From contig NZ_ALKN02000008.1 of NCBI RefSeq assembly GCF_000293865.2, positions 110,226-174,225 on the forward strand: 64,000 nucleotides of DNA, in the 5' to 3' direction. Positions 49,010-58,643 of the stretch are shown here, in pieces (position 1 is the first letter of the stretch; each line of letters opens with the position of its first letter). The stretch is from Limnohabitans sp. Rim28. Its GTDB lineage: Bacteria > Pseudomonadota > Gammaproteobacteria > Burkholderiales > Burkholderiaceae_C. The position numbers and the translations under genes were made by a program. The notes beneath the pieces were generated by a model. It saw nothing but the letters and a program-made list of their open reading frames with translations. It was not told where the DNA came from and did no database searches.

Positions 49010-49753
49010 TCAACCTTTGCCTTGGCTGGCCACTGCGGCGGCGGCGTGGGCTGCAGCTTGCGCGTCTCCCAAGTAGTAGTGCCGAATCGGCTTGAGTTCG
49101 GCATCCAATTCATAGACCAAGGGGATGCCGTTGGGGATATTGAGCCCCACGATGTCTTGCTCAGAGACGTTATCGAGGTACTTGATCAAAGCGCGGATCG
49201 AGTTGCCATGTGCTGCGATCAGGATGCGCTCGCCCTTTCGAATGCGAGGGGCAATGGTGTCTTGCCAACATGGCAGCACCCTGGCCACGGTGTCTTTGAG
49301 GCATTCGGTCAGGGGCAGGTTTTGTGGTTCGACATGGGCATAGCGGCGGTCACCCCGTTCGCAACGGGGGTCGCTGGCTTCCAAAGCGGGGGGCGGTGTG
49401 TCGTAGCTGCGGCGCCAAGCCAGCACCTGCTCGTCGCCAAATTTTTTGGCCATATCGGCTTTGTTGAGGCCTTGCAAAGCGCCGTAATGGCGCTCGTTCA
49501 GACGGTAATCCTTGATCACGGGCAACCAGGTACGGTCCATTTCGTCCAGGGCGAACCACAGTGTGTGAATGGCCCGTTTGAGCACCGACGTGAAGCACAC
49601 ATCAAAGTCCCATCCCTCGGCTTTGAGCAGTTGGCCTGCCGACATGGCTTGGCTCACCCCCGTGGGGGTCAGGTCCACATCGGTCCAACCGGTAAAACGG
49701 TTTTCCAGGTTCCAGGTGGACTCGCCATGGCGAATGAGAACAATTTTGTACAT
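49010..49753 (-). CDS. gpmA: 2,3-bisphosphoglycerate-dependent phosphoglycerate mutase
   Basis: Interconverts 3- and 2-phosphoglycerate in glycolysis. The 247-residue protein starts [15 protein letters not shown], which holds the phospho-accepting His in RHGES. Other active-site parts are [29 protein letters not shown] and [16 protein letters not shown]. An Ala-rich tail is slightly longer than in E. coli. It begins the gpmA-ctpA-moeB minus-strand run and is divergent from the rhodanese gene. Confidence 0.96.
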   Translation of the reverse strand: MYKIVLIRHGESTWNLENRFTGWTDVDLTPTGVSQAMSAGQLLKAEGWDFDVCFTSVLKRAIHTLWFALDEMDRTWLPVIKDYRLNERHYGALQGLNKADMAKKFGDEQVLAWRRSYDTPPPALEASDPRCERGDRRYAHVEPQNLPLTECLKDTVARVLPCWQDTIAPRIRKGERILIAAHGNSIRALIKYLDNVSEQDIVGLNIPNGIPLVYELDAELKPIRHYYLGDAQAAAHAAAAVASQGKG

Positions 49754-49868
49754 GGTGAAAAGGGGCGCTTTAGGAAGTGGAAACAAAGGTTGAGCTGCTC
49801 ATTTTAGAATCCGTGTTGGCAGGCCTTCTTACAGGCCTTTGTTTTTTTTGCTCGAAAAGGTCTGATTT

Positions 49869-50270
49869 GTGAACTTTCTCCTCGAAAACTGGATGTTGTT
49901 GTTGGTGGCTTTGGCCTCGGGCGTCGCTTTGATGTTGCCCGTGCTGACCAAAGGCAGTGGTCTGGATCCCCAAGCCATGGTGCAACTGATGAACCGCGAA
50001 AAGGCGGTGGTGATCGATGTGTGCGAGCCCGATGAGTTTGCGCGAGGCCATGTCATCGGCGCCAAAAATCTGCCACTGGCCCAGGTCGACGAAAAATTGG
50101 CGCAGTTGGTCAAGAACAAGTCAAGCCATGTGATCATGGTCTGTCAGGTGGGCGCACGTTCAGCGCGAGCCGCTGCGGCAGCGCGCAAACTGGGCTATGA
50201 AAACGTCCAATCTTTGTCCGGCGGCCTGCGTGCCTGGGTGGCGGCCAGCATGCCTACCGAAAAAGCCTGA
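49869..50270 (+). CDS. Membrane-anchored rhodanese-like protein
   Basis: A 133-residue protein with one N-terminal membrane segment (WMLLLVALASGVALMLPVL) and a rhodanese domain. The active-site loop is CQVGARSA (VIMVCQVGARSARAAAAARKLG), so a persulfide-carrying Cys is present. The start is GTG. It precedes grxC, secB and gpsA in the order common to beta- and gamma-proteobacteria. It may handle sulfur or thiols at the membrane. Confidence 0.9.
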   Translation: MNFLLENWMLLLVALASGVALMLPVLTKGSGLDPQAMVQLMNREKAVVIDVCEPDEFARGHVIGAKNLPLAQVDEKLAQLVKNKSSHVIMVCQVGARSARAAAAARKLGYENVQSLSGGLRAWVAASMPTEKA

Positions 50271-50311
50271 TTTTCCCCACCTTTTAACGACCCATTACCC
50301 AAGGATCCGCC

Positions 50312-50572
50312 ATGCAATCCGTCAAGATGTACACCACAGCCGTTTGCCCTTATTGCACGCGTGCCAAGCAAATCCTCAAGGCCAAAGGTGTTGAGCAAAT
50401 CGAAGAAATTCGCATCGACACCGATCCGGTGCAGCGCGATCACATGATGCAAACCACAGGTCGCCGCACAGTGCCCCAAATTTTCATTGGCGCCACCCAT
50501 GTGGGCGGCTGTGATGACCTGATGGCGCTGGATGCCAAAGGGGGCCTTCAAGCCTTGTTGCAAGCGGCCTGA
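50312..50572 (+). CDS. grxC: Glutaredoxin 3
   Basis: Dithiol glutaredoxin of 86 residues that reduces disulfides with glutathione. The active site CPYC is in YTTAVCPYCTRAKQIL, and the glutathione-binding parts are RRTVPQIFIGATHVGGCDDL. An AGGAT stands before the ATG. It is followed by secB. Confidence 0.96.
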   Translation: MQSVKMYTTAVCPYCTRAKQILKAKGVEQIEEIRIDTDPVQRDHMMQTTGRRTVPQIFIGATHVGGCDDLMALDAKGGLQALLQAA

Positions 50573-50690
50573 CATCAGGCTAACGCACTGAACAGGGCTG
50601 ATCCAGCGGCGCTTGGCCCACCCAGCTTCCCTCATAATCTCCACTTTCATTCGCCCGGAATCTGCCCGAGGCTTTTTTCAAAGACACACC

Positions 50691-51170
50691 ATGACCGATA
50701 CCGCAGCCACCACCAGCACCGAAGCCCAAGCGCCTGTTTTTCAGATCCAGCGTGTCTATTTGAAAGAGGCTTCATTGGAGCAGCCCAACTCACCAGCCAT
50801 CTTGCTCGATCCACAACAACCCAGCGTGGACATTCAATTGGGCGTGGAAGCCACGCCCGTGGCGGATGGTGTGTTTGAAGTGTGTGTCACGGCCACTGTG
50901 CACACCAAAATCGACGATAAGACGGTGTTTTTGGTGGAATGCAAGCAAGGCGGTATTTTTGAAATTCGCCATCTTCCCGATGAGCAAATGGGCCCTGTGA
51001 TGGGCATTGCCTGCCCACAAATCGTTTACCCGTATTTGCGTGGCAACGTGGCTGACTTGATCACACGTGCCGGTTTTCCGCCCGTGCATTTGGCCGAAAT
51101 CAACTTCCAGGCCATGTACGAGCAGCAGCAACTGCAGCAGGCAGAACAAGCCGGTTCTTTGCCTCAGTAA
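50691..51170 (+). CDS. secB: Protein-export chaperone SecB
   Basis: Tetrameric cytoplasmic chaperone that keeps precursor proteins unfolded and delivers them to SecA. The 159-residue protein has the family features [75 protein letters not shown] and YEQQQLQQ. Start MTDTAATTS fits; the frame is open 26 codons upstream but is not conserved there. Confidence 0.97.
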   Translation: MTDTAATTSTEAQAPVFQIQRVYLKEASLEQPNSPAILLDPQQPSVDIQLGVEATPVADGVFEVCVTATVHTKIDDKTVFLVECKQGGIFEIRHLPDEQMGPVMGIACPQIVYPYLRGNVADLITRAGFPPVHLAEINFQAMYEQQQLQQAEQAGSLPQ

Positions 51171-51197
51171 AGCGCGGTTTTGGCCGGACACCCCGTG

Positions 51198-52199
51198 ATG
51201 CACATCAGCGTGATTGGTGCCGGCGCTTGGGGCACAGCCATGGCCATGGCGGCCAGCCGTCACCCTGCAGGGCACCGCGTGGACCTGCATGTTCGGGATG
51301 AGGCGCAGGCCATCGCCCTGCAGCAGTCCCGAGAAAACACCCGTTACCTGCCCGGTTTTCGCTTGTCGGATTCTGTTCGCATTTCATCCGAGCCCCTTGC
51401 CGGCAGTGAGTGGCGGGGCATGTCTGATCGTTTGGTGGTTGTGGCCACGCCGATGGCTGGTTTGAGGAACGTCTTGACGTCTTTGGCGGGTGCGGATGCG
51501 CCCGTTGCTTGGCTGTGCAAGGGTTTTGAATCGGGTACGGGGCTGATGCCGCACGAGGTTCAGGCCCAAGTGGCACCCCGGTTGCGTGCGGGTGCCTTGA
51601 GTGGCCCCAGCTTTGCCTTGGAAGTGGCGCGTCAACAACCCACGGCCTTGGTGGCTGCAAGCCCCCATGCCAGCGTGCGCGATGCCATGGTGAACGCTTT
51701 CCACGGCCCTTCTTTGCGCGTTTATGCCAACCACGACATGGTGGGCGTGGAGGTGGGTGGCGCTGTGAAGAACGTCTTGGCCATTGCGACGGGCCTGTGC
51801 GACGGTTTGAATTTGGGCCTCAATGCGCGGGCCGCTCTGATCACCCGGGGCTTGGCAGAGATGACCCGTTTGGGTACAGCCCTGGGGGCGCAGTCTGACA
51901 CCTTCATGGGCTTGTCCGGCTTGGGCGATTTGGTGTTGACGGCCACGGGTGATCTGAGTCGCAACCGGAAAGTCGGCTTGCTTCTGGCACAAGGGCAAAC
52001 TTTGGCGCAAGCCGTGGCCTCTTTGGGGCACGTGGCAGAGGGCGTCTACAGCGCCCGCACAGTGATGCAAAGGGCCCAGTTGTTGGGCGTTGACATGCCG
52101 ATCACCGCTGCCGTGGTGGCCCTGCTGGATGGGGCGTGCAGCGCGCAACAAGCGGTGCTGGCCCTGATGGGCCGTGACCCCAAAGGCGAGTTCGCCTGA
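51198..52199 (+). CDS. gpsA: Glycerol-3-phosphate dehydrogenase [NAD(P)+]
   Basis: Reduces dihydroxyacetone phosphate to glycerol-3-phosphate for phospholipids. The 333-residue protein starts [16 protein letters not shown] with the dinucleotide-binding Gly motif. Other conserved parts are [41 protein letters not shown] and [26 protein letters not shown] six codons upstream is a possible start but is unlike the family. It provides the same metabolite that the ugp system imports. Confidence 0.96.
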   Translation: MHISVIGAGAWGTAMAMAASRHPAGHRVDLHVRDEAQAIALQQSRENTRYLPGFRLSDSVRISSEPLAGSEWRGMSDRLVVVATPMAGLRNVLTSLAGADAPVAWLCKGFESGTGLMPHEVQAQVAPRLRAGALSGPSFALEVARQQPTALVAASPHASVRDAMVNAFHGPSLRVYANHDMVGVEVGGAVKNVLAIATGLCDGLNLGLNARAALITRGLAEMTRLGTALGAQSDTFMGLSGLGDLVLTATGDLSRNRKVGLLLAQGQTLAQAVASLGHVAEGVYSARTVMQRAQLLGVDMPITAAVVALLDGACSAQQAVLALMGRDPKGEFA

Positions 52200-52211
52200 A
52201 CCCCGACCCCC

Positions 52212-53393
52212 ATGATTGCCCGTCAACCTCCCTTGGCCAAGGGTTCTGTTTTTCAAAAACCCACGCTGGCCCAGAAAGTTTGGCGCTTGTTTGCAGGATT
52301 TGATGGCCCATTGGCCATGGCTGTGGGTTTGTTGGTCGGCCTCGGTCTTTTGGTGATGTATTCCGCCGGCTTTGACCACGGGACGCGTTTTGTGGACCAT
52401 GGCCGCAACATGTTGATAGCCGGGGTGATCCTGATGGTCGTGGCGCAAATTCCACCTTCCAAAATGATGGCGTGGGCCTTGCCTATCTATGCAGTTGGCG
52501 TGCTGTTGCTGGTGGCTGTGGCGCTTTTTGGCATCACCAAAAAAGGCTCAACCCGGTGGATCAATTTGGGGGTGGTGATTCAGCCCAGCGAGATTTTGAA
52601 AATCGCTTTGCCGCTCATGTTGGCGGCCTGGTTCCAAAAGCGGGAGGGGCAGCTGCGGATGTCTGATTTCGCCATCGCCCTGGTGATTTTGTTGGTCCCT
52701 GTCGGTTTGATCATGAAACAACCCGATTTGGGGACGTCTTTGCTGGTGCTGGCAGCCGGCTTGGCGGTGATTTTTTTTGCAGGTTTAAATTGGCGTTGGA
52801 TTTTGCCGCCTGTTTTCTTGGGTGTGGTTGGCATTGTTGTTCTGGTGATCATGGAGCCCAGCTTGTGCAAGCCTGGCGTTGATTGGCATGTTTTGCACGA
52901 GTACCAACGTCAAAGGGTGTGTACCTTGCTGGATCCCGGGCGGGACCCACTGGGCAAAGGTTTTCACATCATCCAAGGCATGATCGCGATTGGTTCAGGG
53001 GGGCTGTGGGGCAAGGGCTTCATGCAAGGAACGCAAACTCACTTGGAGTTCATCCCTGAGCGCACCACCGACTTTATTTTTGCGGCTTTGGGCGAAGAGT
53101 TTGGACTGCTTGGCGGCTTGGTCTTGTTGGCCAGCTTTTTCTTTTTGATCTACCGTGCCCTGGTCATTGCCATGCAGGCGCCCACTTTGTTCAGCCGCTT
53201 GTTGGCCGGCAGCATGGCCACCATCTTTTTCACGTATGCGTTCGTCAATATGGGCATGGTCAGCGGCATTTTGCCGGTGGTCGGTGTGCCTTTGCCCTTC
53301 ATCAGTTACGGTGGAACAGCCATGGTCACTTTGGGCTTGGCGTTGGGCATTTTGATGTCGATTGCCAAATCCAAACAACTGGTACAAACATGA
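52212..53393 (+). CDS. rodA: Peptidoglycan polymerase RodA
   Basis: SEDS-family glycosyltransferase for rod-shape peptidoglycan synthesis in the inner membrane. The 393-residue protein has about ten hydrophobic segments and RodA-type hallmarks: TRWINLGVVIQPSEILKIALPL, LMKQPDLGTSLL-like IMKQPDLGTSLLVLAAG, HIIQGMIAIGSGGLWGKGF, FIPERTTDFIFAALGEEFG and GILPVVGVPLPFISYGGTAM. It stands 12 bases after gpsA, not in an mreBCD-mrdA cluster as is often seen, so a second SEDS gene elsewhere is possible. Confidence 0.92.
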   Translation: MIARQPPLAKGSVFQKPTLAQKVWRLFAGFDGPLAMAVGLLVGLGLLVMYSAGFDHGTRFVDHGRNMLIAGVILMVVAQIPPSKMMAWALPIYAVGVLLLVAVALFGITKKGSTRWINLGVVIQPSEILKIALPLMLAAWFQKREGQLRMSDFAIALVILLVPVGLIMKQPDLGTSLLVLAAGLAVIFFAGLNWRWILPPVFLGVVGIVVLVIMEPSLCKPGVDWHVLHEYQRQRVCTLLDPGRDPLGKGFHIIQGMIAIGSGGLWGKGFMQGTQTHLEFIPERTTDFIFAALGEEFGLLGGLVLLASFFFLIYRALVIAMQAPTLFSRLLAGSMATIFFTYAFVNMGMVSGILPVVGVPLPFISYGGTAMVTLGLALGILMSIAKSKQLVQT

Positions 53394-54277
53394 GCAATGC
53401 TTTATCTGTGGTGGTCGTTGGTGCGGGCAACATGGGCGGTGCCATGCTGGCAAGGCTGCGTGATTTGGCGTGGACGGTGGGTGTTCATGACACGGACGCG
53501 CAGGCCCAAGCCAAGGCTGTGGCAGAGGGTGCGTTGCCATTTGCATCGCCGCTCCAAGCTGTCCGCAGCTTGGCACCTGACGGCGTGATGTTGATCGCTG
53601 TGGTGGACGCGGCGCAAACCGAAGCGGTTTTATGGGGTGCTGGTGGTGCAGGTGGGGACCTCAAGCCAGGCCAAACGGTGATGTTGTGCCCCACTTTGGG
53701 CCCTAAGACGGTGCAAGACCAAGCCGAACGTTTGGCGCAAAGGGGCGTGGATTGCATGGATGCGCCCATGTCGGGTGGCCCTTTGCGGGCCAGACAAGGG
53801 TCCATGAGCCTGATGGTGGCCTGTTCTGAGCCCGTCTGGCAGCGGAGCCAAGATTTGCTGCAAGCGTTGAGCCAGCAGGTGTTTCGCGTGGGTGTTCGGG
53901 CGGGGGATGGTGCACGCACCAAACTGGTCAACAATCTTTTGGCCGCCGTCAACTTGGCGGGTGCGGCCGAAGCTTTGGCTTTGGCGGAGCGTTTGGGGCT
54001 TGAGCCGGCTGTGACCTTGTCGGTCATCGAGGCCTCCAGTGGCCAAAGCTGGATAGGCTCAGACCGCATGCGACGGGCTTTGGTCGGAGACTTCGAGCCC
54101 CGGGCGCACGTCAGTTTGCTGGCCAAGGACACGGGGCTGGCCATTTCTGCTGCCGATGAAGTGGCGTACGACCCGCCACTGGGCCGTCTGGCGCGAGACC
54201 TTTTCGCTCAGGCCATGGCGCAAGGCTGGGACCAGTTAGACGATGCGGCACTCTTCCAACTGATGCGTCAGCGCTGA
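53390..54277 (+). CDS. NAD(P)-dependent oxidoreductase, 3-hydroxyisobutyrate dehydrogenase family
   Basis: A 295-residue beta-hydroxyacid dehydrogenase-like protein with the dinucleotide motif VVVGAGNMGGAMLARL, the substrate motif DCMDAPMSGGPLRARQGSMSLMV and the catalytic Lys region GARTKLVNNLLAAVNLAGAAEAL. The substrate may be a short beta-hydroxyacid or tartronate semialdehyde. It overlaps rodA by 4 bases. Two neighbouring GC hairpins follow the stop. Confidence 0.9.
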   Translation: MSNALSVVVVGAGNMGGAMLARLRDLAWTVGVHDTDAQAQAKAVAEGALPFASPLQAVRSLAPDGVMLIAVVDAAQTEAVLWGAGGAGGDLKPGQTVMLCPTLGPKTVQDQAERLAQRGVDCMDAPMSGGPLRARQGSMSLMVACSEPVWQRSQDLLQALSQQVFRVGVRAGDGARTKLVNNLLAAVNLAGAAEALALAERLGLEPAVTLSVIEASSGQSWIGSDRMRRALVGDFEPRAHVSLLAKDTGLAISAADEVAYDPPLGRLARDLFAQAMAQGWDQLDDAALFQLMRQR

Positions 54278-54291
54278 GGCTTTGTCGCTTC

Positions 54292-54318
54292 GCCGCCAAG
54301 GCGGCCGCCTGAGCGGCC
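54292..54318 (+). other. Two overlapping GC-rich hairpins after the dehydrogenase gene
   Basis: GCCGCC-AA-GGCGGC (54292-54305) and GGCCGC-CTGA-GCGGCC (54303-54318) share three bases, so only one can form at a time. No T-run follows. They may act in mRNA stability or in termination ahead of tldD. Confidence 0.45.
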
Positions 54319-54375
54319 GACAGGGGCTCCCACCGGCTTGGGCAAGGGTCTTGAAGCCTGCCTACAATGTGTCCC

Positions 54376-55836
54376 ATGATTTCACGCGAACCCACCCTTG
54401 AACGCTTGGCCACGGCCCGGTCCCTTTTGCTTGAGCCTTTTGGTTTGGACGAAACCCATCTGAGCAGAGCGCTTTCCGCTATCCAGGCGCACCAAGTTGA
54501 CGACGCCGACTTGTATTTTCAGTACACCCGCTCTGAGGGCTGGAGTCTGGAAGAGGGCATCGTCAAGACCGGCAGCTTCAGCATTGACCAAGGTGTGGGC
54601 GTGCGGGCGGTATCGGGCGAAAAAACGGCCTTTGCTTATTCTGACGATATCTCTGAAGCCTCATTGATGGACGCGGCCATGACGGTGCGCACCATCGCGC
54701 AGGCCACGCAAAACAAGCGCATCAAAGTGCCCACGCGCAAAATTTCGGCCAGCCGCTCGCTCTATCCCTCGCTCGACCCGATGTCCACCCTGGACAGCAC
54801 CGCCAAGGTGAATTTGCTGGGCCGCGTCGAGAAAATCGCCCGGGCCAAAGACCCGCGCGTGGTGCAAGTCATGGCCGGTTTGGCCACCGAGTATGACGTG
54901 GTCATGGTGGCGCGTGCAGATGGCACCTTGGCCGCCGATGTGCGTCCCCTGATCCGCTTGTCCGTGACCGTGATCGCCGAGCAAAATGGCCGCCGCGAAG
55001 TGGGCAGCGCGGGCGGCGGTGGTCGCTTTGGTTTGGCTTACTTTGACGACGCCATGGTCGAGAGCTATGTGCAAGAAGCGGTGTCTGCCGCGCTGATTAA
55101 CCTGGATGCACGACCTGCGCCCGCAGGCGAGATGACGGTGGTCTTGGGCAATGGTTGGCCCGGCGTATTGCTGCACGAAGCCGTGGGCCACGGGCTGGAG
55201 GGGGACTTCAACCGCAAGGGCTCGAGCGCTTTCAGCGGCCGCATTGGCCAGCGCGTGGCGGCCAAGGGCGTCACGGTGCTCGACGACGGCACCATGGCCG
55301 ATCGCCGGGGCTCGCTCAACGTGGACGACGAAGGCCATGCCAGCCAAAAGAATGTGCTGATCGAAGACGGTATTTTGCGCGGCTACATCCAGGATTCGAT
55401 GAATGCCCGCTTGATGGGTGTCAAGCCCACGGGCAATGGCCGCCGCGAAAGCTATGCCCATGTGCCCATGCCGCGCATGACCAACACCTACATGCTGGGC
55501 GGCGACAAGAGCCCCGAAGAAATCGTGGCCAGCATCAAAAAAGGTCTGTATGCCACCAACTTTGCCGGTGGTCAAGTCGACATCACCAGTGGCAAATTTG
55601 TGTTCTCGGCCAGCCAAGCTTATTGGGTGGAAAACGGCAAGATCCAATACCCCGTCAAGGGTGCGACCCTGATCGGCAGCGGCCCCGAGTCGCTCAAGAA
55701 GATCAGCATGATCGGCAACGACATGAAGCTCGACTCGGGCGTGGGCACCTGCGGCAAGGAAGGTCAGAGTGTGCCGGTGGGTGTGGGTCAACCCACCTTG
55801 CGCATCGATGGCTTGACCGTCGGTGGTACGGCCTGA
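54376..55836 (+). CDS. tldD: Metalloprotease TldD
   Basis: TldD forms a protease with TldE/PmbA that cuts unfolded peptides and matures some modified peptides. The 486-residue protein has the HExxxH zinc motif at His267-His272 ([20 protein letters not shown]) and the C-terminal cysteine in [10 protein letters not shown]. Other TldD blocks are [19 protein letters not shown] and [20 protein letters not shown] lies 7 bases before this ATG and there is no Shine-Dalgarno; an ATG at 54367 adds three residues. tldE is not in the window. Confidence 0.95.
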   Translation: MISREPTLERLATARSLLLEPFGLDETHLSRALSAIQAHQVDDADLYFQYTRSEGWSLEEGIVKTGSFSIDQGVGVRAVSGEKTAFAYSDDISEASLMDAAMTVRTIAQATQNKRIKVPTRKISASRSLYPSLDPMSTLDSTAKVNLLGRVEKIARAKDPRVVQVMAGLATEYDVVMVARADGTLAADVRPLIRLSVTVIAEQNGRREVGSAGGGGRFGLAYFDDAMVESYVQEAVSAALINLDARPAPAGEMTVVLGNGWPGVLLHEAVGHGLEGDFNRKGSSAFSGRIGQRVAAKGVTVLDDGTMADRRGSLNVDDEGHASQKNVLIEDGILRGYIQDSMNARLMGVKPTGNGRRESYAHVPMPRMTNTYMLGGDKSPEEIVASIKKGLYATNFAGGQVDITSGKFVFSASQAYWVENGKIQYPVKGATLIGSGPESLKKISMIGNDMKLDSGVGTCGKEGQSVPVGVGQPTLRIDGLTVGGTA

Positions 55837-55927
55837 TCTTCAAACCCGAGGCTGAACATGGCCCTTCGGGTTTGTCCCCGGCTTGGCCTGTCAGTAACGG
55901 TCATCCAGCTGTGATACATTGAACCCC

Positions 55928-56002
55928 ATGTCTTCGCGCATCGCTTTTTACTTTTTTGACTTTTGGTTCTCAGTCCCCGGCGGACGAGAGGCGAGCGCTT
56001 AA
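55928..56002 (+). CDS. Aromatic-rich leader peptide of aroG
   Basis: A 24-codon open frame (ATG at 55928, TAA at 56000) in the leader of aroG. Residues 7-14 read FYFFDFWF: five Phe, one Tyr and one Trp in eight codons, far more than chance would give. Position, length and composition are those of an attenuation leader peptide such as PheL or TrpL. A ribosome short of charged tRNA-Phe would stall in 55946-55969, just before the antiterminator segment. The peptide itself probably has no other function. Confidence 0.82.
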   Translation: MSSRIAFYFFDFWFSVPGGREASA

Positions 56003-56032
56003 GCACCCGAACATCTCGATACACACCGCCGG
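55977..56032 (+). promoter_or_regulatory. Antiterminator pairing in the aroG leader
   Basis: CCGGCGG at 55977-55983 can pair with CCGCCGG at 56026-56032, and the adjacent CGAGA (55985-55989) with TCTCG (56014-56018), forming a two-part helix. This uses the 5' arm of the terminator and so excludes it. The first strand overlaps the end of the leader peptide frame, where a ribosome that reaches the stop would cover part of it. Confidence 0.7.
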
Positions 56033-56058
56033 AGCCCCGAAGCCCGGCGGTTTTTTTT
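56025..56058 (+). terminator. Attenuator terminator upstream of aroG
   Basis: Stem of 7 G-C pairs, CCGCCGG (56026-56032) with CCGGCGG (56044-56050), extended by an A-T pair, with an 11-base loop, followed by eight T (56051-56058). It lies 29 bases before the aroG ATG and so can end transcription before the gene. Confidence 0.85.
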
Positions 56059-56087
56059 CACCTGTTTTTTCAATTGAGGAGTCCACG

Positions 56088-57215
56088 ATGAACGCCAAAA
56101 CCACTGCCCCTGAGAGCTGGTACCCCAATGCCGCCGACCGCACCGGCCAGACCGACGACGAACGCATCAAGGACATCACCGTGCTCCCACCGCCAGAACA
56201 TTTGATCCGCTTTTTCCCGATTGCTGGCACGGCGACGGAAACCCTGATTGCCGATACCCGCAAAGCCATTCAGAACATCGTGCACGGCCAAGATGACCGC
56301 TTGTTGGTCATCATTGGCCCTTGCTCTATCCACGATCCGGCAGCGGCCATCGAGTACGCCCGCCGCTTGAAGCCGCTGCGTGACCAATACGCCGGCACGC
56401 TGGAGATCGTGATGCGTGTGTACTTTGAAAAGCCCCGCACCACGGTGGGCTGGAAAGGTCTGATCAACGACCCTTACCTGGATGAGAGTTACCGCATCGA
56501 TGAAGGCCTGCGCATCGCGCGCCAGTTGCTGATCGAGATCAACCGCCAGGGTGTGCCTGCGGGCAGTGAATTCCTGGATGTGATTTCGCCCCAGTACATC
56601 GGTGACCTGATCAGCTGGGGCGCCATTGGTGCCCGCACGACAGAGAGCCAAGTGCACCGCGAGCTGGCTTCTGGTTTGTCGGCGCCCATCGGCTTCAAGA
56701 ACGGCACCGATGGCAACATCAAGATCGCGACCGATGCGATCCAGGCAGCGGCCCGTGGCCACCACTTTTTGTCGGTCCACAAAAACGGCCAAGTTGCGAT
56801 TGTGCAGACCCAAGGTAACCAAGACTGCCATGTGATCTTGCGCGGTGGCAAAGCGCCTAACTACGACGCTGAAAGCGTGGCCGCTGCCTGCAAGGAACTC
56901 GAAGCCGCCAAGCTGCCCGCCAGTTTGATGGTGGACTGCAGCCACGCCAACAGCAGCAAAAAGCACGAGCGCCAAATTGACGTGGCCAAAGACATCGCCT
57001 CACAAATCAGCGGTGGCTCACGCCAAGTGTTCGGCGTCATGGTCGAAAGCCACTTGAAAGATGGCGCCCAGAAGTTCACGCCCGGTCAGCATGAGGTATC
57101 CAAGCTGATTTACGGTCAGAGCATCACCGACGCCTGCATTGGTTGGGACGACAGCGAGGGCGTGTTGCAGGTGCTGTCGGATGCCGTGAAGGCGCGCCGC
57201 GCCATCAGCCGCTGA
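56088..57215 (+). CDS. aroG: 3-deoxy-7-phosphoheptulonate synthase (class I)
   Basis: DAHP synthase condenses phosphoenolpyruvate and erythrose-4-phosphate, the entry step to aromatic amino acids. The 375-residue protein is of the AroFGH type: LLVIIGPCSIHDPAAAIEYA, MRVYFEKPRTTVGWKGLINDP, GARTTESQVHRELASGLSAPIGFKNGT and LMVDCSHANSSKKHERQ. GAGGAG precedes the ATG. Which amino acid inhibits it cannot be read from sequence. The leader peptide favours control by Phe, with Tyr and Trp contributing. Its last 11 bases overlap the convergent mpl. Confidence 0.96.
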   Translation: MNAKTTAPESWYPNAADRTGQTDDERIKDITVLPPPEHLIRFFPIAGTATETLIADTRKAIQNIVHGQDDRLLVIIGPCSIHDPAAAIEYARRLKPLRDQYAGTLEIVMRVYFEKPRTTVGWKGLINDPYLDESYRIDEGLRIARQLLIEINRQGVPAGSEFLDVISPQYIGDLISWGAIGARTTESQVHRELASGLSAPIGFKNGTDGNIKIATDAIQAAARGHHFLSVHKNGQVAIVQTQGNQDCHVILRGGKAPNYDAESVAAACKELEAAKLPASLMVDCSHANSSKKHERQIDVAKDIASQISGGSRQVFGVMVESHLKDGAQKFTPGQHEVSKLIYGQSITDACIGWDDSEGVLQVLSDAVKARRAISR

Positions 57216-58572
57216 GGGCCGTGAGCAGCTTGGCGTGAATGCCGCCAAAGCCGCCATTGCTCATGCAGAGCAGGTGGTCGCCGGGCTGTACTTTGGCCAT
57301 CACTTGGGCGATCACTTCGTCAATGTTCGCACCCACTTGCGCCTTCGAGCCCATGGGTTTGAGTGCGGCAACCGCATCCCAGCCCAGCCCGCCTGAGTGG
57401 CAGAACGCCAAGTCGGCTTCTTCCAGGCTCCAAGGCAGCTGGGCTTTCATGGTGCCCAGTTTCATGGTGTTGCTGCGCGGCTCAAAAATGGCCAGGATGC
57501 GGCCCATGCCCACTTGGCGGCGCAAGCCGTTCACGGTGGTGCGGATCGCCGTCGGGTGGTGAGCAAAGTCGTCGTAAATGCGGATGCCCTTCACGGTGCC
57601 GAGCAACTCCATGCGGCGTTTGACGTTCTCAAAGGTAGTCAAAGCTTGCGCAGCCGTGGCAGGTGTAACGCCGACATGCTCTGCGGCGGCTATGGATGCC
57701 AGCGCGTTCAGCTGGTTGTGCACACCGCCAATGGCCCATTGCACCTTAGCGACGGCTTGGCCAGCTTGCCGCACTTTGAAGAGAGCGGGTTCGCCTTCGG
57801 CCACAAAATCGCTCACAGCCGAACCAAATGTCCGCACCTCGCTCCAGCAGCCTTGCGCCAACACGCGCGTCAGGCTTTCCTCCAGCCCGTTGACCACCAC
57901 GCGGCCCGAGCCGGGTACAGTGCGCACGAGGTGATGAAACTGGCGCTCAATGGCGGCCAGGTCGTCAAAAATGTCGGCGTGGTCGAATTCCAGGTTGTTC
58001 AAGATGGCGGTGCGCGGCCGGTAGTGCACAAACTTGCTGCGCTTGTCGAAAAAGGCGGTGTCGTATTCGTCGGCTTCGATGACGAAGTACTTCCCGCCAC
58101 CCAGTCGGGCAGAAACGCCGAAATTGAGCGGGACGCCACCCACCAAAAAACCCGGTTCCAGCCCGGCCTGATCCAGCACCCAAGCCAGCATCGAGGTGGT
58201 GGTGGTTTTGCCGTGGGTGCCCGCCACCGCCAGCACATGGCGGCCTTGCAGCACATGTTCGGCCAGCCACTGGGGGCCGCTGGTGTAGGGCGCACCGGCC
58301 TCCAAAATGGCTTCCATCAGCGGGAATTTGGGCTTGCCATCGGCGAGTCTGGCGCGGCTCACAACGTTGCCCACCACATAAATATCGGGTTTGAGGGCCA
58401 TCTGCTCGGCGTCAAAGCCTTCGATGAGCTCAATGCCCAAAGCGCGCAATTGGTCGCTCATGGGCGGGTAGACGCCTGCGTCACACCCTGTAACCCGATG
58501 TCCCGCCTCGCGGGCCAGCGCGGCCAGGCCCCCCATGAAAGTGCCACAAATGCCCAAGATATGTATATGCAT
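57205..58572 (-). CDS. mpl: UDP-MurNAc tripeptide ligase Mpl
   Basis: Joins the recycled tripeptide L-Ala-gamma-D-Glu-meso-Dap to UDP-N-acetylmuramic acid in peptidoglycan recycling. The 455-residue protein is of the Mur ligase fold with the ATP motif AVAGTHGKTTTTSML, the start HIHILGICGTFMGGLAALARE and the Mpl-type EPRSNTMKLGTM and LCMSNGGFGGIHAKLL motifs. It is convergent with aroG. Confidence 0.96.
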   Translation of the reverse strand: MHIHILGICGTFMGGLAALAREAGHRVTGCDAGVYPPMSDQLRALGIELIEGFDAEQMALKPDIYVVGNVVSRARLADGKPKFPLMEAILEAGAPYTSGPQWLAEHVLQGRHVLAVAGTHGKTTTTSMLAWVLDQAGLEPGFLVGGVPLNFGVSARLGGGKYFVIEADEYDTAFFDKRSKFVHYRPRTAILNNLEFDHADIFDDLAAIERQFHHLVRTVPGSGRVVVNGLEESLTRVLAQGCWSEVRTFGSAVSDFVAEGEPALFKVRQAGQAVAKVQWAIGGVHNQLNALASIAAAEHVGVTPATAAQALTTFENVKRRMELLGTVKGIRIYDDFAHHPTAIRTTVNGLRRQVGMGRILAIFEPRSNTMKLGTMKAQLPWSLEEADLAFCHSGGLGWDAVAALKPMGSKAQVGANIDEVIAQVMAKVQPGDHLLCMSNGGFGGIHAKLLTALSG

Positions 58573-58643
58573 GCCCGGATTTTAGGGGGCCATCGGGTGC
58601 CGGCAGGACTGTGACCACTTGGGCCCGGTCACAATCGGTGCCC

